Below, piece by piece: positions 37,622-46,988 of a stretch of 64,000 nucleotides of DNA (positions are counted from its first letter, which is position 1; every line of letters begins with the position of its first letter). Below the pieces are notes generated by a model that was not told the DNA's origin, ran no database searches, and saw only the letters and a program-made list of their open reading frames with translations. The stretch is taken from positions 1-64,000 of the forward strand of contig NZ_CP167894.1 of assembly GCF_041504345.1 (NCBI RefSeq), in the 5' to 3' direction. This DNA is from Vibrio sp. BS-M-Sm-2 (GTDB lineage: Bacteria; Pseudomonadota; Gammaproteobacteria; Enterobacterales; Vibrionaceae). The position numbers were made by a program, and so were the translations under genes.

Positions 37622-40279
37622 CTATGGGCGAGGAATCGCGGTTCTCCATGATTTCCACTCATCTTCGGCTTGAGGATAGAGATAGAAAGACTGATCTTCG
37701 CTTGCGACTGGTTGAAGTTCATTCGTCGGTGGGGTTGAGAATGTAATACCACCTCTTAATAAGCTGTCTACCGTTCCGGCTTTGATGTTTGCGCCTGACA
37801 GACCAATAGAGACATCGACACCCGACACGTTCCAGAACACAGTGTTTGCGCGAATTAGATACGCGTAATCAGGTTCTATTTGAATCGTAGATATAATGCG
37901 GTCGGCAAACTCGCCTAGCTGAACATCGATAACACTGCCGATTTCAAGTTCGCGGAATAGGATAGGTGTGCCTTCTGATACCGAGCCTCGCGTTTCGCTT
38001 TGTAGCTGGAATATTTTGCCTTCAGGCTGCACGGGTCCCTTGCTAAGCTCAAATTTCGTGTTTCTTTCACCTTTGCCCGGATCTACGTTGATGTGTTTAG
38101 AGAGCAGCGCAGAGACGTTTTTGATGCCGTTAAGGCCAATCTCAGGTTCTGCCAACCAGAAGTGACTGTTCGCCACGGCAATCTTGTCGACGTACTCAGG
38201 TAAAATACGCGCAGTAATCTCAATACCGCCTTTGTTGAAGTTCGGAATCACCAAAGTAACCTCACCAACAGTGACACCTTGATATTTGATCGCCATACCC
38301 TTGCTGACTTCTTGATCGCCAGAAGAGGTGATAGTAATCGCGCGGCCAAATTTTCGAGCGGATTTCGAATCTTTATAAAGCTTCCACACATCACCAAGTT
38401 TGTTGTCGATTCCCGGCAGAGAGTCAAAAGCAATACCGCCTTGGATAAGAGTTTTAACTGGCGCCGCTTTAATACTGATACCCGATAGTGACGCATCAAC
38501 CTCAACGCCTGAACGGTTCCAGAAAACGGTATGCTTATTGAGCAAGTGCGTATAACGATTTTCGATCGTGACTTTGATTCTTACACCACCGTCTGCAAGC
38601 TGAAAATCAGAAATACTACCCACTTGTAGGTTGCGATAGAGTAGTGGGCTGCCTTTAGAAATTGAAGGTAACTCACTGGCAAACAACGAAAGCGTCTTTG
38701 AGCCGGACTGATTAAACTTAGCGATTTCTGCTAACGATTTACTTTGGAAAAGTTGGTAGTCCGTTCGAGCTTCAGATTTACCTTCACTTACAAAGCTAAT
38801 CGAGCCAGTCAGAAGCTGTTTTGCTGGTGGAACAGTAACACTCAAACCTGATTCGGTAAGCTCCGCGGTCGCACTGCCTGTCACGAAGAAACGGTTGTGA
38901 CTTTTGATAAGGTGCGCGTACTCGTTGTCGATAAGCGCATCCATGAACACTTCGTGCTTATCAGAGCCAGTGCCAACACCATCGACTAAGCCCACTTGGA
39001 TGATAGAGCCAACAGCAATACCTTTGTAGAGCAGTTGTGTACCGACATCCAGTCCGAACGAATTGTTTGAGGTTAAGCGAATCGCAACGGATTTCTCTTG
39101 TTCCTGACTGAATTCGTTCTTACGGATCGCAGTAAATCGACGGGCTTTTTCACCTTTGCCCGGTACCAAGGTTAAAAAGTTACCTGTCACTAAGTTGGCA
39201 ATGTTTTTCATGCCAGTAAGCGATAGTTCAGCTTCTTCTAGAACGAATTTACTGCCGCTATTTAAAAAGTCACTGAATGCAGGCTGGATAGCAGCGGATG
39301 CGACCACGTTTTCACGTCCTTCGCTTAAAGATAAGTCGGTGATTTGACCGATTTCAATGCCGCGATACATGATCGGAGCGCCCGTTGCACTGATCTTGTT
39401 ATCATCGGGAACAGCGATCTTGATAGAGATACCACGACCTGCTGTTTTCAAATCTGGGTAGAGCTTGAACTTGGTGTTCATCTCAACCGGTTCGCCTTCT
39501 CCTGGAGAGTCCACGGCGATAGAGCCACCTAATAGGGCACTTAGACTTTCTAAGCGCACGTCAACACCTGAAAATCCAATACTGGCACCTAAGCCACTTA
39601 CATTCCAAAAACGGCTTTGATCGGTAATGATATGGCTGTATTCATCTTTAATTGACGCTTGAATGGTTACGGATTTAGCGTTGTCGTTGAGCTGGTAGTT
39701 GTAAACCTCACCAATGGGGATTTTACGATAAACGATTTGAGAGCCAACAGACACACCACCTAGATCTTTGGTCGTCAATGAGATGTTTAGACCTTCAGAA
39801 GCCAGCAAATCAGAAGGGGACGACTCTAAAGCCTGAAAAACGGTTTCTGGCTCTTCTTTAGTTTCGCTAGGGTGTATAGCGATATAGTTACCTGAAACAA
39901 GTGCATCTAACCCAGAGATACCAGACAAACTGGCCGTTGGCTTTACGAGCCAAAAACGTGTGCCTTTTGATAGTAGTTTCTTCGCTTCTGGGTAGATGTC
40001 AGCATCGACATAGATGCTCGATAGATCTTTGGATAAGGTGATGTCGCGCACCATACCCACCTCTAAGCCTTGGTAACGAATCGTTGTTCGACCTGCGACT
40101 AAACCTGCGGCATCTGAAAAGTATATCTGAACACGTTGGCCTGCATCGTGGATCGATTTCATGACCAACCAACCGGCTAATGCGACGGTTAATATCGGCA
40201 GAATCCACAAAGGTGAGATGCCTTTGTTTTTCCTTACTTCTGGTGAATATGACGTTTGTGATTGGTTATCGTTGTTCAT
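37622..40279 (-). CDS. letB: LetB (YebT), seven-MCE-domain lipid transport protein
   Basis: LetB forms a tunnel of stacked MCE rings spanning the periplasm and carries lipids between inner and outer membranes. It has 885 residues (E. coli 877), one N-terminal membrane helix (ISPLWILPILTVALAGWLVM) and seven MCE domains. Each is recognisable from a G-x-x-I-x-Y-x-G-x-x-V-G core, for example TTIRYQGLEVGMVRD, SQIVYRKIPIGEVYN, APIMYRGIEIGQITD, TQLLYKGIAVGSIIQ, SPLLYRNLQVGSISD, MAIKYQGVTVGEVTL and TPILFRELEIGSVID. Its start overlaps the end of letA by 14 bp, so translation is coupled. All seven domains are intact. Confidence 0.96.
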   Translation of the reverse strand: MNNDNQSQTSYSPEVRKNKGISPLWILPILTVALAGWLVMKSIHDAGQRVQIYFSDAAGLVAGRTTIRYQGLEVGMVRDITLSKDLSSIYVDADIYPEAKKLLSKGTRFWLVKPTASLSGISGLDALVSGNYIAIHPSETKEEPETVFQALESSPSDLLASEGLNISLTTKDLGGVSVGSQIVYRKIPIGEVYNYQLNDNAKSVTIQASIKDEYSHIITDQSRFWNVSGLGASIGFSGVDVRLESLSALLGGSIAVDSPGEGEPVEMNTKFKLYPDLKTAGRGISIKIAVPDDNKISATGAPIMYRGIEIGQITDLSLSEGRENVVASAAIQPAFSDFLNSGSKFVLEEAELSLTGMKNIANLVTGNFLTLVPGKGEKARRFTAIRKNEFSQEQEKSVAIRLTSNNSFGLDVGTQLLYKGIAVGSIIQVGLVDGVGTGSDKHEVFMDALIDNEYAHLIKSHNRFFVTGSATAELTESGLSVTVPPAKQLLTGSISFVSEGKSEARTDYQLFQSKSLAEIAKFNQSGSKTLSLFASELPSISKGSPLLYRNLQVGSISDFQLADGGVRIKVTIENRYTHLLNKHTVFWNRSGVEVDASLSGISIKAAPVKTLIQGGIAFDSLPGIDNKLGDVWKLYKDSKSARKFGRAITITSSGDQEVSKGMAIKYQGVTVGEVTLVIPNFNKGGIEITARILPEYVDKIAVANSHFWLAEPEIGLNGIKNVSALLSKHINVDPGKGERNTKFELSKGPVQPEGKIFQLQSETRGSVSEGTPILFRELEIGSVIDVQLGEFADRIISTIQIEPDYAYLIRANTVFWNVSGVDVSIGLSGANIKAGTVDSLLRGGITFSTPPTNELQPVASEDQSFYLYPQAEDEWKSWRTAIPRP

Positions 40280-41537
40280 TCACTGACTCATCTTTAGAGG
40301 TGTAGTTATCCCAAATTAGCCTAGGATCTAAGCTTTCCGCTGCTAGCATCGTGAGAACAACCACGACGCCAAAAGCGACTGCACCATAACCTGGTGTAAA
40401 GTTTAAAATTTGTCCGCGGTCGACCAAGGTCATCATGATCGAAATAACGAATAGATCCATAACCGACCATTTTCCCACCCATTTCACGATGAAATAGATG
40501 GTCATACGTTGTCTGTGGTAAATCGTACGCTTCATCTTGATACAGATTAAGATGTACGCGAGGCCCAGTATTTTCGCGACGGGAACGACGATACTGGCAA
40601 TGAAAATGATCGCTGCAATGCCATACATATCGCTATTTATTAGCGACGCGACACCGGAAATTATTGTGTCTTCTAGCCTTTGTCCGTTGGTGATAAGGAT
40701 AGAAATCGGAATGACGTTGGCTGGCACAATAGCCACTGATGCGGCAAACAACAGTGCCCATGTCTTCTGTATAGAGTAGGGCTTGCGGTGGTATAAGTCA
40801 TGGTGACAACGCACGCAAGTATGCCCATCCGGTTGAGATAGGTGGCAGTTGTGACAGTGTACGTTCTTACTTTCAGTAAATGAGTAGTCAGATTCTTTTG
40901 TCCAAGCTTCCCAGTAGCGACGCACGCTGATGCGGCTTACTAACAATACACTGAAAAGCTGCAGAAGAATGAGGCCAACCAATCCAGGGCCGACAAAAAT
41001 ATCTGAGTAATCTTGCAGTTTGAAACATGAGACCGCCAAACTTACCAGAAACACATCCAACATCATCCAATGTTTTAATGTCTGGATGATGGCTAACGCA
41101 TACCTAAATGGTGTAAAAAATTTGAAGCGCAATGATAAATGGGTAATGAGTACCGATGTACACACGAGCAACGGAGCGATCGAACTGCAGAACAGGATCA
41201 GTAAGCCAAGCAGAGGGAAGCCTTCACCCATTAAAGTAAAGACGCCGGATGGTAATGTAGCAGGTATCATGACACCAATCAGGCGAATACTGATGAATTC
41301 AAAAAAGTGCGAGGGGATAAACAGCAATAAGCAGGTAATCGCAATTGCTAGGTTTCCAGAGAGGCTAGGGGTCCCGCCTCTATAAAGCTGAGTACCACAC
41401 CTTGGACAGTAAGCAGATTTCCCCAAAGGGATGTCCATTTTATCTACGGGAAGCTCGCAGCCCTGACAAAGACGCACTGAGCTGCTATCGCATTGATGCT
41501 TCGTTGATAAAGGGGTGGTAACGGATGGGGAGGTCAC
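40266..41537 (-). CDS. letA: LetA (YebS), inner-membrane partner of LetB
   Basis: LetA is the polytopic inner-membrane protein (PqiA family) that works with the LetB tunnel in lipid transport. It has two PqiA-type halves, each with a zinc ribbon (CQGCELP with CPRCG; CHNCH with CVRCH) and membrane helices. Shared features with E. coli LetA include LPANVIPISILI, DTIISGVASLI, IFIASIVVPVAKI and DLFVISIMMTLVDRGQIL. No ATG lies ahead of the first zinc ribbon. I chose the GTG at 41535-41537 because GGGAGG precedes it; a TTG at 41547-41549 without a ribosome site is the alternative. The GTG sits in the loop of a strong hairpin that also holds the ribosome site. It is downstream of the ABC exporter on the same strand. 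Confidence 0.93.
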   Translation of the reverse strand: MTSPSVTTPLSTKHQCDSSSVRLCQGCELPVDKMDIPLGKSAYCPRCGTQLYRGGTPSLSGNLAIAITCLLLFIPSHFFEFISIRLIGVMIPATLPSGVFTLMGEGFPLLGLLILFCSSIAPLLVCTSVLITHLSLRFKFFTPFRYALAIIQTLKHWMMLDVFLVSLAVSCFKLQDYSDIFVGPGLVGLILLQLFSVLLVSRISVRRYWEAWTKESDYSFTESKNVHCHNCHLSQPDGHTCVRCHHDLYHRKPYSIQKTWALLFAASVAIVPANVIPISILITNGQRLEDTIISGVASLINSDMYGIAAIIFIASIVVPVAKILGLAYILICIKMKRTIYHRQRMTIYFIVKWVGKWSVMDLFVISIMMTLVDRGQILNFTPGYGAVAFGVVVVLTMLAAESLDPRLIWDNYTSKDESVNEQR

Positions 41538-41603
41538 GCGACCTCCCAAGTTGAAACGTTAGTCAGACTCGATGCCCGACTTAAAGACTCAGAACTATAA
41601 ACA

Positions 41604-43400
41604 TCAGGCGTGCGATTGCACACTGCCGTAGAGTGTTTGATAAAGTCCTTGTTGTTCAACCAATTCACCATGTGTTCCCGTCTGTGTGACTTGCCCATCT
41701 TCTAAAACATAGATTAGATCGGCTTGTTTCACCGCTGATAATCGATGAGCCACTATCAAAGTTGTGCGATCTTTCAAAAACTCGCTCAGAGCTTTATGCA
41801 GTGCCGACTCTGTTGCAGTGTCGAGTGCAGATGTCGCTTCATCAAGAATAACAAACTTAGGATTGCTCAGCACCATGCGGGCTATGGCTAGACGTTGTCG
41901 TTGACCGCCAGACAGTCGAACACCATTCCTACCAATTTGTGTATCCAAGCCATTACTCAGCTGCTTGATAACATCTTGCATTTGAGAGACTTCAAGCGCA
42001 CGCCATAGCGACATTTCATCGTATTCAGCGCCAAGGGTCAGATTATGCCTCAATGTATCATTAAAGAGTATAGGTTGTTGTAAAACAACGGCAATTTCAT
42101 TGCGGATAATATCAAAGCTGATGTCATCAGTTTTTTCGCCGTTATAGCGTATACAACCTGAATCAGCTTGATAAACCCCAATCAGCAATTGGATTAATGT
42201 CGACTTACCGCCACCACTCGCACCCACCAGAGCGACCTTTTTACCTGCAGGGATGTGCAGTGATAGGCTATTTAAAACAGTGTTTTCTAATGTGTAAGAG
42301 AATGTAACGTTTTCGATGTCTACCGTCACTTCTTGGTTTTCATTGAAAGGGTTTACCTTGCTTACTGGGCGATGCTCTTCTTCTAACTTCAGAAGATCAT
42401 TGATTCGTTGTAGTGCCGCCTTCGCGCTATACCAAGAGAATTGAATCCCTAGCAGCTCTTGAACTGGGCCTAACATAAACCATAAGTAACCGAATACCGC
42501 AAAGATCTGACCGATGGTTAAGTCACTGAATAGCACCATTAACATCGCGACAGCTCGGAAAAGTTCAAAGCCTAATAGAAAGAGCAGAAACGAAACACGC
42601 CCAGCAGCTTCAGATTGCCATGCATATTTGTCGGCATCGATTCTTACTTGGTTCGCTTGAACCTTCAATTCATCTAGGAAGATACGTTCTTTGTTGGCTG
42701 CACGTAGCTGATAAATACCATCTAAGGTTTCAACCAAGCGGTTTTGAAAACGTTCGAAAGATTGGTTCTCGTACTTTTTAAGGTGCTTAACCTTGCTGCC
42801 TAGTTTACGGGAGAAATAAATCACAACAGGATTGACCAGTAAAATGAACAACCCTAATCGCCATTCTAACCACAATAACACGATCGCGGTGCCAAACACG
42901 GTTAAGAAGCTGATGAGGAACTTAGACAGAGTCGAGCCAATGAACTTATCTATCGTCTCTATGTCTGTTATCAGGTGGGCGTTGATACCACCGCTGCCTT
43001 TGGTTTCGTACTGTCTAATACTAATGCGGCCAAGCTTATCTATCATCTTGCTTCGCATTTGATAGGTAATTGTTTTTGAGACGAGTGTAAATTGACGCCC
43101 TTGCAGAATGTTTAACGCTTGGCTAACGGTGCGCATGATAATCACTAACAGCAAAGTTAGTGCTATATAGCCAGTCGGTGTTTGTAACGATGATGGAAGT
43201 AGGTGGTTCATCATCTCTAAGCCTGAAGCTGGCTTATCAAGTAATACTTCATCAACCATTAATGGCATGAGCAACGGGATAGGGACACTAATGAGAGTTG
43301 CAAATATGGCAATAATGTTAGCAAACAGTAATTTGGACTTGTGTTTTTTTACTTGAGTTATTAACCAAGAACGGCTAATAGTGTCTTTTGAATTGTTCAT
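41604..43400 (-). CDS. ABC exporter, fused membrane and ATPase domains
   Basis: This is a 598-residue half-size type IV (exporter-type) ABC transporter expected to work as a homodimer in the inner membrane. The N-terminal part has six predicted helices, starting KLLFANIIAIFATLISVPIP. The ATPase domain has Walker A GASGGGKST, Q-loop LQQPILFNDTL, signature LSGGQRQRLAIAR, Walker B FVILDEATSALD and switch LIVAHRLSAV. The family includes lipid A flippase MsbA and multidrug or peptide exporters; the substrate cannot be read from sequence. There is no peptidase domain. About 66 bp separate it from letA with no terminator, so cotranscription with letAB is likely. Confidence 0.92.
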   Translation of the reverse strand: MNNSKDTISRSWLITQVKKHKSKLLFANIIAIFATLISVPIPLLMPLMVDEVLLDKPASGLEMMNHLLPSSLQTPTGYIALTLLLVIIMRTVSQALNILQGRQFTLVSKTITYQMRSKMIDKLGRISIRQYETKGSGGINAHLITDIETIDKFIGSTLSKFLISFLTVFGTAIVLLWLEWRLGLFILLVNPVVIYFSRKLGSKVKHLKKYENQSFERFQNRLVETLDGIYQLRAANKERIFLDELKVQANQVRIDADKYAWQSEAAGRVSFLLFLLGFELFRAVAMLMVLFSDLTIGQIFAVFGYLWFMLGPVQELLGIQFSWYSAKAALQRINDLLKLEEEHRPVSKVNPFNENQEVTVDIENVTFSYTLENTVLNSLSLHIPAGKKVALVGASGGGKSTLIQLLIGVYQADSGCIRYNGEKTDDISFDIIRNEIAVVLQQPILFNDTLRHNLTLGAEYDEMSLWRALEVSQMQDVIKQLSNGLDTQIGRNGVRLSGGQRQRLAIARMVLSNPKFVILDEATSALDTATESALHKALSEFLKDRTTLIVAHRLSAVKQADLIYVLEDGQVTQTGTHGELVEQQGLYQTLYGSVQSHA

Positions 43401-43489
43401 TGTAATGAGAATAAGTCCTATTTAGTTTGATGGCCGCATTCTACTGCGTTCTCTTGATAATGGAAGTCTCAATTTAATTGGAAGTTAAT

Positions 43490-43981
43490 ATGAAAATAGA
43501 ACATTACCAACGCTTAACCAAACAAGCCGTTGCATTAATTGAATCAGAAACCGATCTAACTGCTAATCTTGCTAATATCAGTTCATTATTATTCATGGAA
43601 TTGGATGAACTGAATTGGGCGGGTTTCTATTTAATGAAGCAGGACCAAGCTAAGGAAAAAGACGAACTTGTACTGGGTCCTTTCCAAGGTCAACCTGCTT
43701 GTGTACGAATTCCGGTAGGGCGTGGTGTGTGTGGAACTGCGGTTGCGACGAATACAGTTCAGCGCATTCATGATGTTCATGAGTTCGAAGGTCACATCGC
43801 ATGTGACGCTGCAAGTAACTCAGAAATCGTCATTCCGTTCTCGATTGGCGGAAAAATCGCTGGCGTTCTTGATATCGATAGCCCAAATATTGGTCGTTTT
43901 TCTCAAATTGACGAGGACGGATTAACATTTTTCATGGCAGAAGTGGAAAAGCTGCTTAATTCGCACGCGAACAAGGCATAA
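43490..43981 (+). CDS. msrC: Free methionine-R-sulfoxide reductase (GAF domain)
   Basis: This enzyme reduces free L-methionine-(R)-sulfoxide and belongs to the repair of oxidised methionine. The 163-residue GAF-fold protein has the three family cysteines at 71, 81 and 105, in QPACVRIPVGRGVCGTA and HIACDAAS. That 10- and 24-residue spacing is the same as C84, C94 and C118 of E. coli fRMsr. The ATG at 43490 is preceded by TTGGAAG at a good distance; a TTG four codons upstream is less likely. It is divergent from the ABC exporter. In E. coli the gene also lies between proQ and the let genes. Confidence 0.95.
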   Translation: MKIEHYQRLTKQAVALIESETDLTANLANISSLLFMELDELNWAGFYLMKQDQAKEKDELVLGPFQGQPACVRIPVGRGVCGTAVATNTVQRIHDVHEFEGHIACDAASNSEIVIPFSIGGKIAGVLDIDSPNIGRFSQIDEDGLTFFMAEVEKLLNSHANKA

Positions 43982-44078
43982 ATTATTCTCTTACTGTGGT
44001 TTTTCCCAAGCATCTCTCTATAATACGTAAAAATATTTTCTTAATGCTCGCGGAAAACCGCAAAAACCAGGAACCCAC

Positions 44079-44702
44079 ATGGAAAACACTGAAAAGTTAA
44101 AAAACAGCAAAGAAGTTATCGCATATATTGCTGAATGTTTCCCTAAATGCTTTACTCTAGAAGGTGAAGCGAAGCCACTTAAAATTGGTATTTTTCAAGA
44201 TCTTGCTGAACGTCTAAACGAAGACGAAAAAGTAAGTAAGACTCAGCTTCGTGCAGCGTTAAGACAGTACACATCATCATGGCGTTACCTGCACGGCGTA
44301 AAAGCTGGCGCAGAACGTGTTGACCTAGACGGCAACGCGTGTGGCACACTAGAAGAAGAGCACGTTGAACACGCTAAAGCGACACTTGCAGAAAGCAAAG
44401 CGAAAGTTCAGGCTCGTCGTAAAGAACAAGCACAAAAAGCTCGTGAAGAAGGCAAAGCGAAACCTAAGGCGAAGAAAGCTCAACAGCCTCGTCGTCAAGC
44501 GCCTAAAGCACCAAAAGTAGAAAAGCCTGTAGAAACACGCGCTTTGAACGCTGACGAATTTATCGCTGGCAAAGAAGTAAATGTGAACATGGGTAAAGGA
44601 AACATGGCTGCGACCATTGTTGAAATCAATAAGGAAGATGTGCGTGTTCAGTTAGCAAACGGCCTACAAATGGTTGTTAAAGCGGAGCACTTGCGCGCTT
44701 AA
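44079..44702 (+). CDS. proQ: RNA chaperone ProQ
   Basis: ProQ is a FinO-family RNA chaperone that binds structured small RNAs and mRNA 3' ends. The 207 residues show an N-terminal FinO domain ([40 protein letters not shown]), a lysine- and alanine-rich linker (about 105-150), and a C-terminal Tudor-like domain ([20 protein letters not shown]). A TATAAT lies at 44019-44024 and a small GCGG-AAAA-CCGC hairpin at about 44050 in the leader. It is followed 17 bp later by prc, as in E. coli, so the pair is probably cotranscribed. Confidence 0.96.
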   Translation: MENTEKLKNSKEVIAYIAECFPKCFTLEGEAKPLKIGIFQDLAERLNEDEKVSKTQLRAALRQYTSSWRYLHGVKAGAERVDLDGNACGTLEEEHVEHAKATLAESKAKVQARRKEQAQKAREEGKAKPKAKKAQQPRRQAPKAPKVEKPVETRALNADEFIAGKEVNVNMGKGNMAATIVEINKEDVRVQLANGLQMVVKAEHLRA

Positions 44703-44719
44703 AGGAGATACTCCTACGC

Positions 44720-46714
44720 ATGAAATGCCGTTCAAAATTGACACTGATTGCTGCTAGCTTTTGGCTAGCAGCTTCAGCTCAGGCTCTCGAAGCCAAATTA
44801 GATCAGGACGATTTACCTCTACTCGCTCCTGAGGTCCAACACGAAACTGCTAGTAAACGTGTTACTTCTCGATTTACTCGTTCTCACTATAAGCACTTCA
44901 ATCTCAACGATGATTTCTCTCAAGCTATCTTTAATCGTTACTTAGAGATGCTAGATTATAATCGTAATATCTTCACTCAAGCTGATATTGACTCTTTCGC
45001 TGCGTCTTCTACACAAATTGATGATCAGCTGAAATCGGGCAATAACCAGCTTGCATTCGATGTTTATAATTTGTCTATGCAGAAGCGTTTTGAACGTTTT
45101 CAATATGCATTGTCTTTGCTAGATACAGAGATTAAGTTTGATACCGATGAAAGTATTGAGCTCAATCGTAGCGAAGCGGAATGGCCAAAAGATATCGCTG
45201 AAGTGAATGAGCTTTGGAGAAAACGCGTTAAATACGATGCGTTGAATCTAAAACTTACTGGTAAAGAGTGGCCAGAGATTCAAGAAGTTTTGGAAAAGCG
45301 TTACAACAATGCGATGAAGCGTATTACGCAATCGCACAACGAAGATGCTTTCCAGATCTACATGAACGCATTTGCGCGTGAAGTTGATCCGCATACCAGT
45401 TACCTTTCTCCAAGAAATGCAGAGCAATTCCAATCTGAGATGAACCTATCTCTAGAAGGTATTGGTGCTGTACTTCAGATGACAGACGACTACACCGTTA
45501 TTCGATCTTTAGTTGCTGGTGGTCCTGCGTCAAATAGCAAACAGCTGAGCGATGGCGACCGTATTGTTGGTGTTGGTCAAGATGGTGAAGAGATTGTTGA
45601 TGTTATCGGCTGGCGTTTAGACGATGTAGTGCAATTAATTAAAGGACCGAAAGGGACCAAAGTTAAGCTACAGATCTTGCCAGACGGTAAAGATGCAAAA
45701 AGTCACGTTGTCACAATTGTACGTGATAAGATTCGTTTAGAAGACCGCGCTGTTAAGTCAGAAGTTATCGAGAAAGATGGCAAGAAGATTGGTGTACTAG
45801 AAGTACCAAGTTTCTATGTTGGCCTTTCTAAAGATACCGATAAACTGATCACCGAACTTAAAGAGCAAGGTGTTGAAGGTATTATTGTTGATCTGCGAAA
45901 CAACGGTGGTGGTGCACTAACGGAAGCAACCGAACTCTCTGGTTTGTTTATCAAAGAGGGGCCTGTTGTTCAGGTTCGTGATAGCTACGGTCGTGTCAAA
46001 GTGAACAGCGATACTGATGGTGAAATCAGTTACCAAGGTCCTTTAACGGTATTGGTGAATCGCTACAGTGCTTCGGCATCTGAGATCTTTGCAGCAGCGA
46101 TGCAGGATTACGGTCGTGCAATCATCCTAGGTGAGAACTCTTTCGGTAAAGGTACGGTACAACAGCATCGTTCTTTGAATCATATTTATGATTTGTTCGA
46201 CAAAGAGTTGGGCTACGTTCAATACACGATCCAAAAGTTCTACCGAATCAATGGTGGTAGTACGCAAAACAAAGGTGTAGTGCCTGATATTGCTTACCCA
46301 ACACCAATTGACCCGGCAGATACCGGAGAAAGTGTTGAAGATAATGCTCTACCTTGGGACAGCATTGATAAAGCAAACTACTCAGTGTTACAGCGTAACG
46401 ACGAGCAAATTGCTGCTTTAACGGCTCAACACCAAGCTCGTATTGCGACAGATATGGAATTTGGCTTTATCGCGCAAGATATTGAAAAATATAAGGCAGA
46501 TAAAGACGATAATGACCTTTCTTTGAATGAAAAGGTACGTCAGCAAGAGAGCGATGATGCGGATGTACTTCGTCTAGATCGTATCAATCAACGTCAAAAA
46601 GCTGCTAAGTTAGAGGCGTTTAAAACGTTGGATGATATTCCTAAAGACTATGAAGCCCCGGATGCTTATCTTGATGAGTCTGTTGCTATCATGCTGGATA
46701 TGATCAAGAAATAG
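44720..46714 (+). CDS. prc: Tail-specific periplasmic protease Prc
   Basis: Prc is a periplasmic serine protease that processes FtsI and degrades tagged or misfolded proteins and peptidoglycan hydrolases. The 664-residue precursor has a signal peptide (about 1-22, ends SAQA-LE), an N-terminal helical domain, a PDZ domain (EGIGAVLQMTDDYTVIRSL, GPASNSKQLSDGDRIVGVG) and the S41 catalytic domain with Ser452 in SASASE and Lys477 in SFGKGTVQ. These are the same numbers as in the E. coli precursor. A C-terminal helical domain completes it. The ribosome site AGGAG lies in a small hairpin, AGGAG-ATA-CTCCT. Confidence 0.96.
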   Translation: MKCRSKLTLIAASFWLAASAQALEAKLDQDDLPLLAPEVQHETASKRVTSRFTRSHYKHFNLNDDFSQAIFNRYLEMLDYNRNIFTQADIDSFAASSTQIDDQLKSGNNQLAFDVYNLSMQKRFERFQYALSLLDTEIKFDTDESIELNRSEAEWPKDIAEVNELWRKRVKYDALNLKLTGKEWPEIQEVLEKRYNNAMKRITQSHNEDAFQIYMNAFAREVDPHTSYLSPRNAEQFQSEMNLSLEGIGAVLQMTDDYTVIRSLVAGGPASNSKQLSDGDRIVGVGQDGEEIVDVIGWRLDDVVQLIKGPKGTKVKLQILPDGKDAKSHVVTIVRDKIRLEDRAVKSEVIEKDGKKIGVLEVPSFYVGLSKDTDKLITELKEQGVEGIIVDLRNNGGGALTEATELSGLFIKEGPVVQVRDSYGRVKVNSDTDGEISYQGPLTVLVNRYSASASEIFAAAMQDYGRAIILGENSFGKGTVQQHRSLNHIYDLFDKELGYVQYTIQKFYRINGGSTQNKGVVPDIAYPTPIDPADTGESVEDNALPWDSIDKANYSVLQRNDEQIAALTAQHQARIATDMEFGFIAQDIEKYKADKDDNDLSLNEKVRQQESDDADVLRLDRINQRQKAAKLEAFKTLDDIPKDYEAPDAYLDESVAIMLDMIKK

Positions 46715-46758
46715 AGCAAATGCCTGTTAAAGGTAATTGTTTAAAGAAGCGAAATTTA

Positions 46759-46787
46759 AAAAGCGAGCCTAGGCTCGCTTTTTTTGT
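46759..46787 (+). terminator. Terminator after prc
   Basis: The near-perfect palindrome AAGCGAGCC TA GGCTCGCTT is followed by a run of T. It lies about 45 bp past the prc stop. Confidence 0.88.
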
Positions 46788-46988
46788 GCCTATGATTTGA
46801 AAGGAATATTTGATTATTTTGATTGAGATTGTCGCAAAGTACTTTAAATATTGAGGGGGATTTAGCTCTATTTTGCGGTCAATAATGACAGATAAGTTAC
46901 TTTGCATTTGAAATTTAGTGACTTGGATCAAATTTTTTCGCTTTCTATTCATTACGTGCCTAAGCTTAAAGAAAATGAGGGGGCGCGT

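Noticed and set aside
41020..41385. 121-codon plus-strand frame inside letA
   Set aside because: It is antisense to a gene with conserved zinc ribbons and membrane helices, and has no recognisable features of its own.
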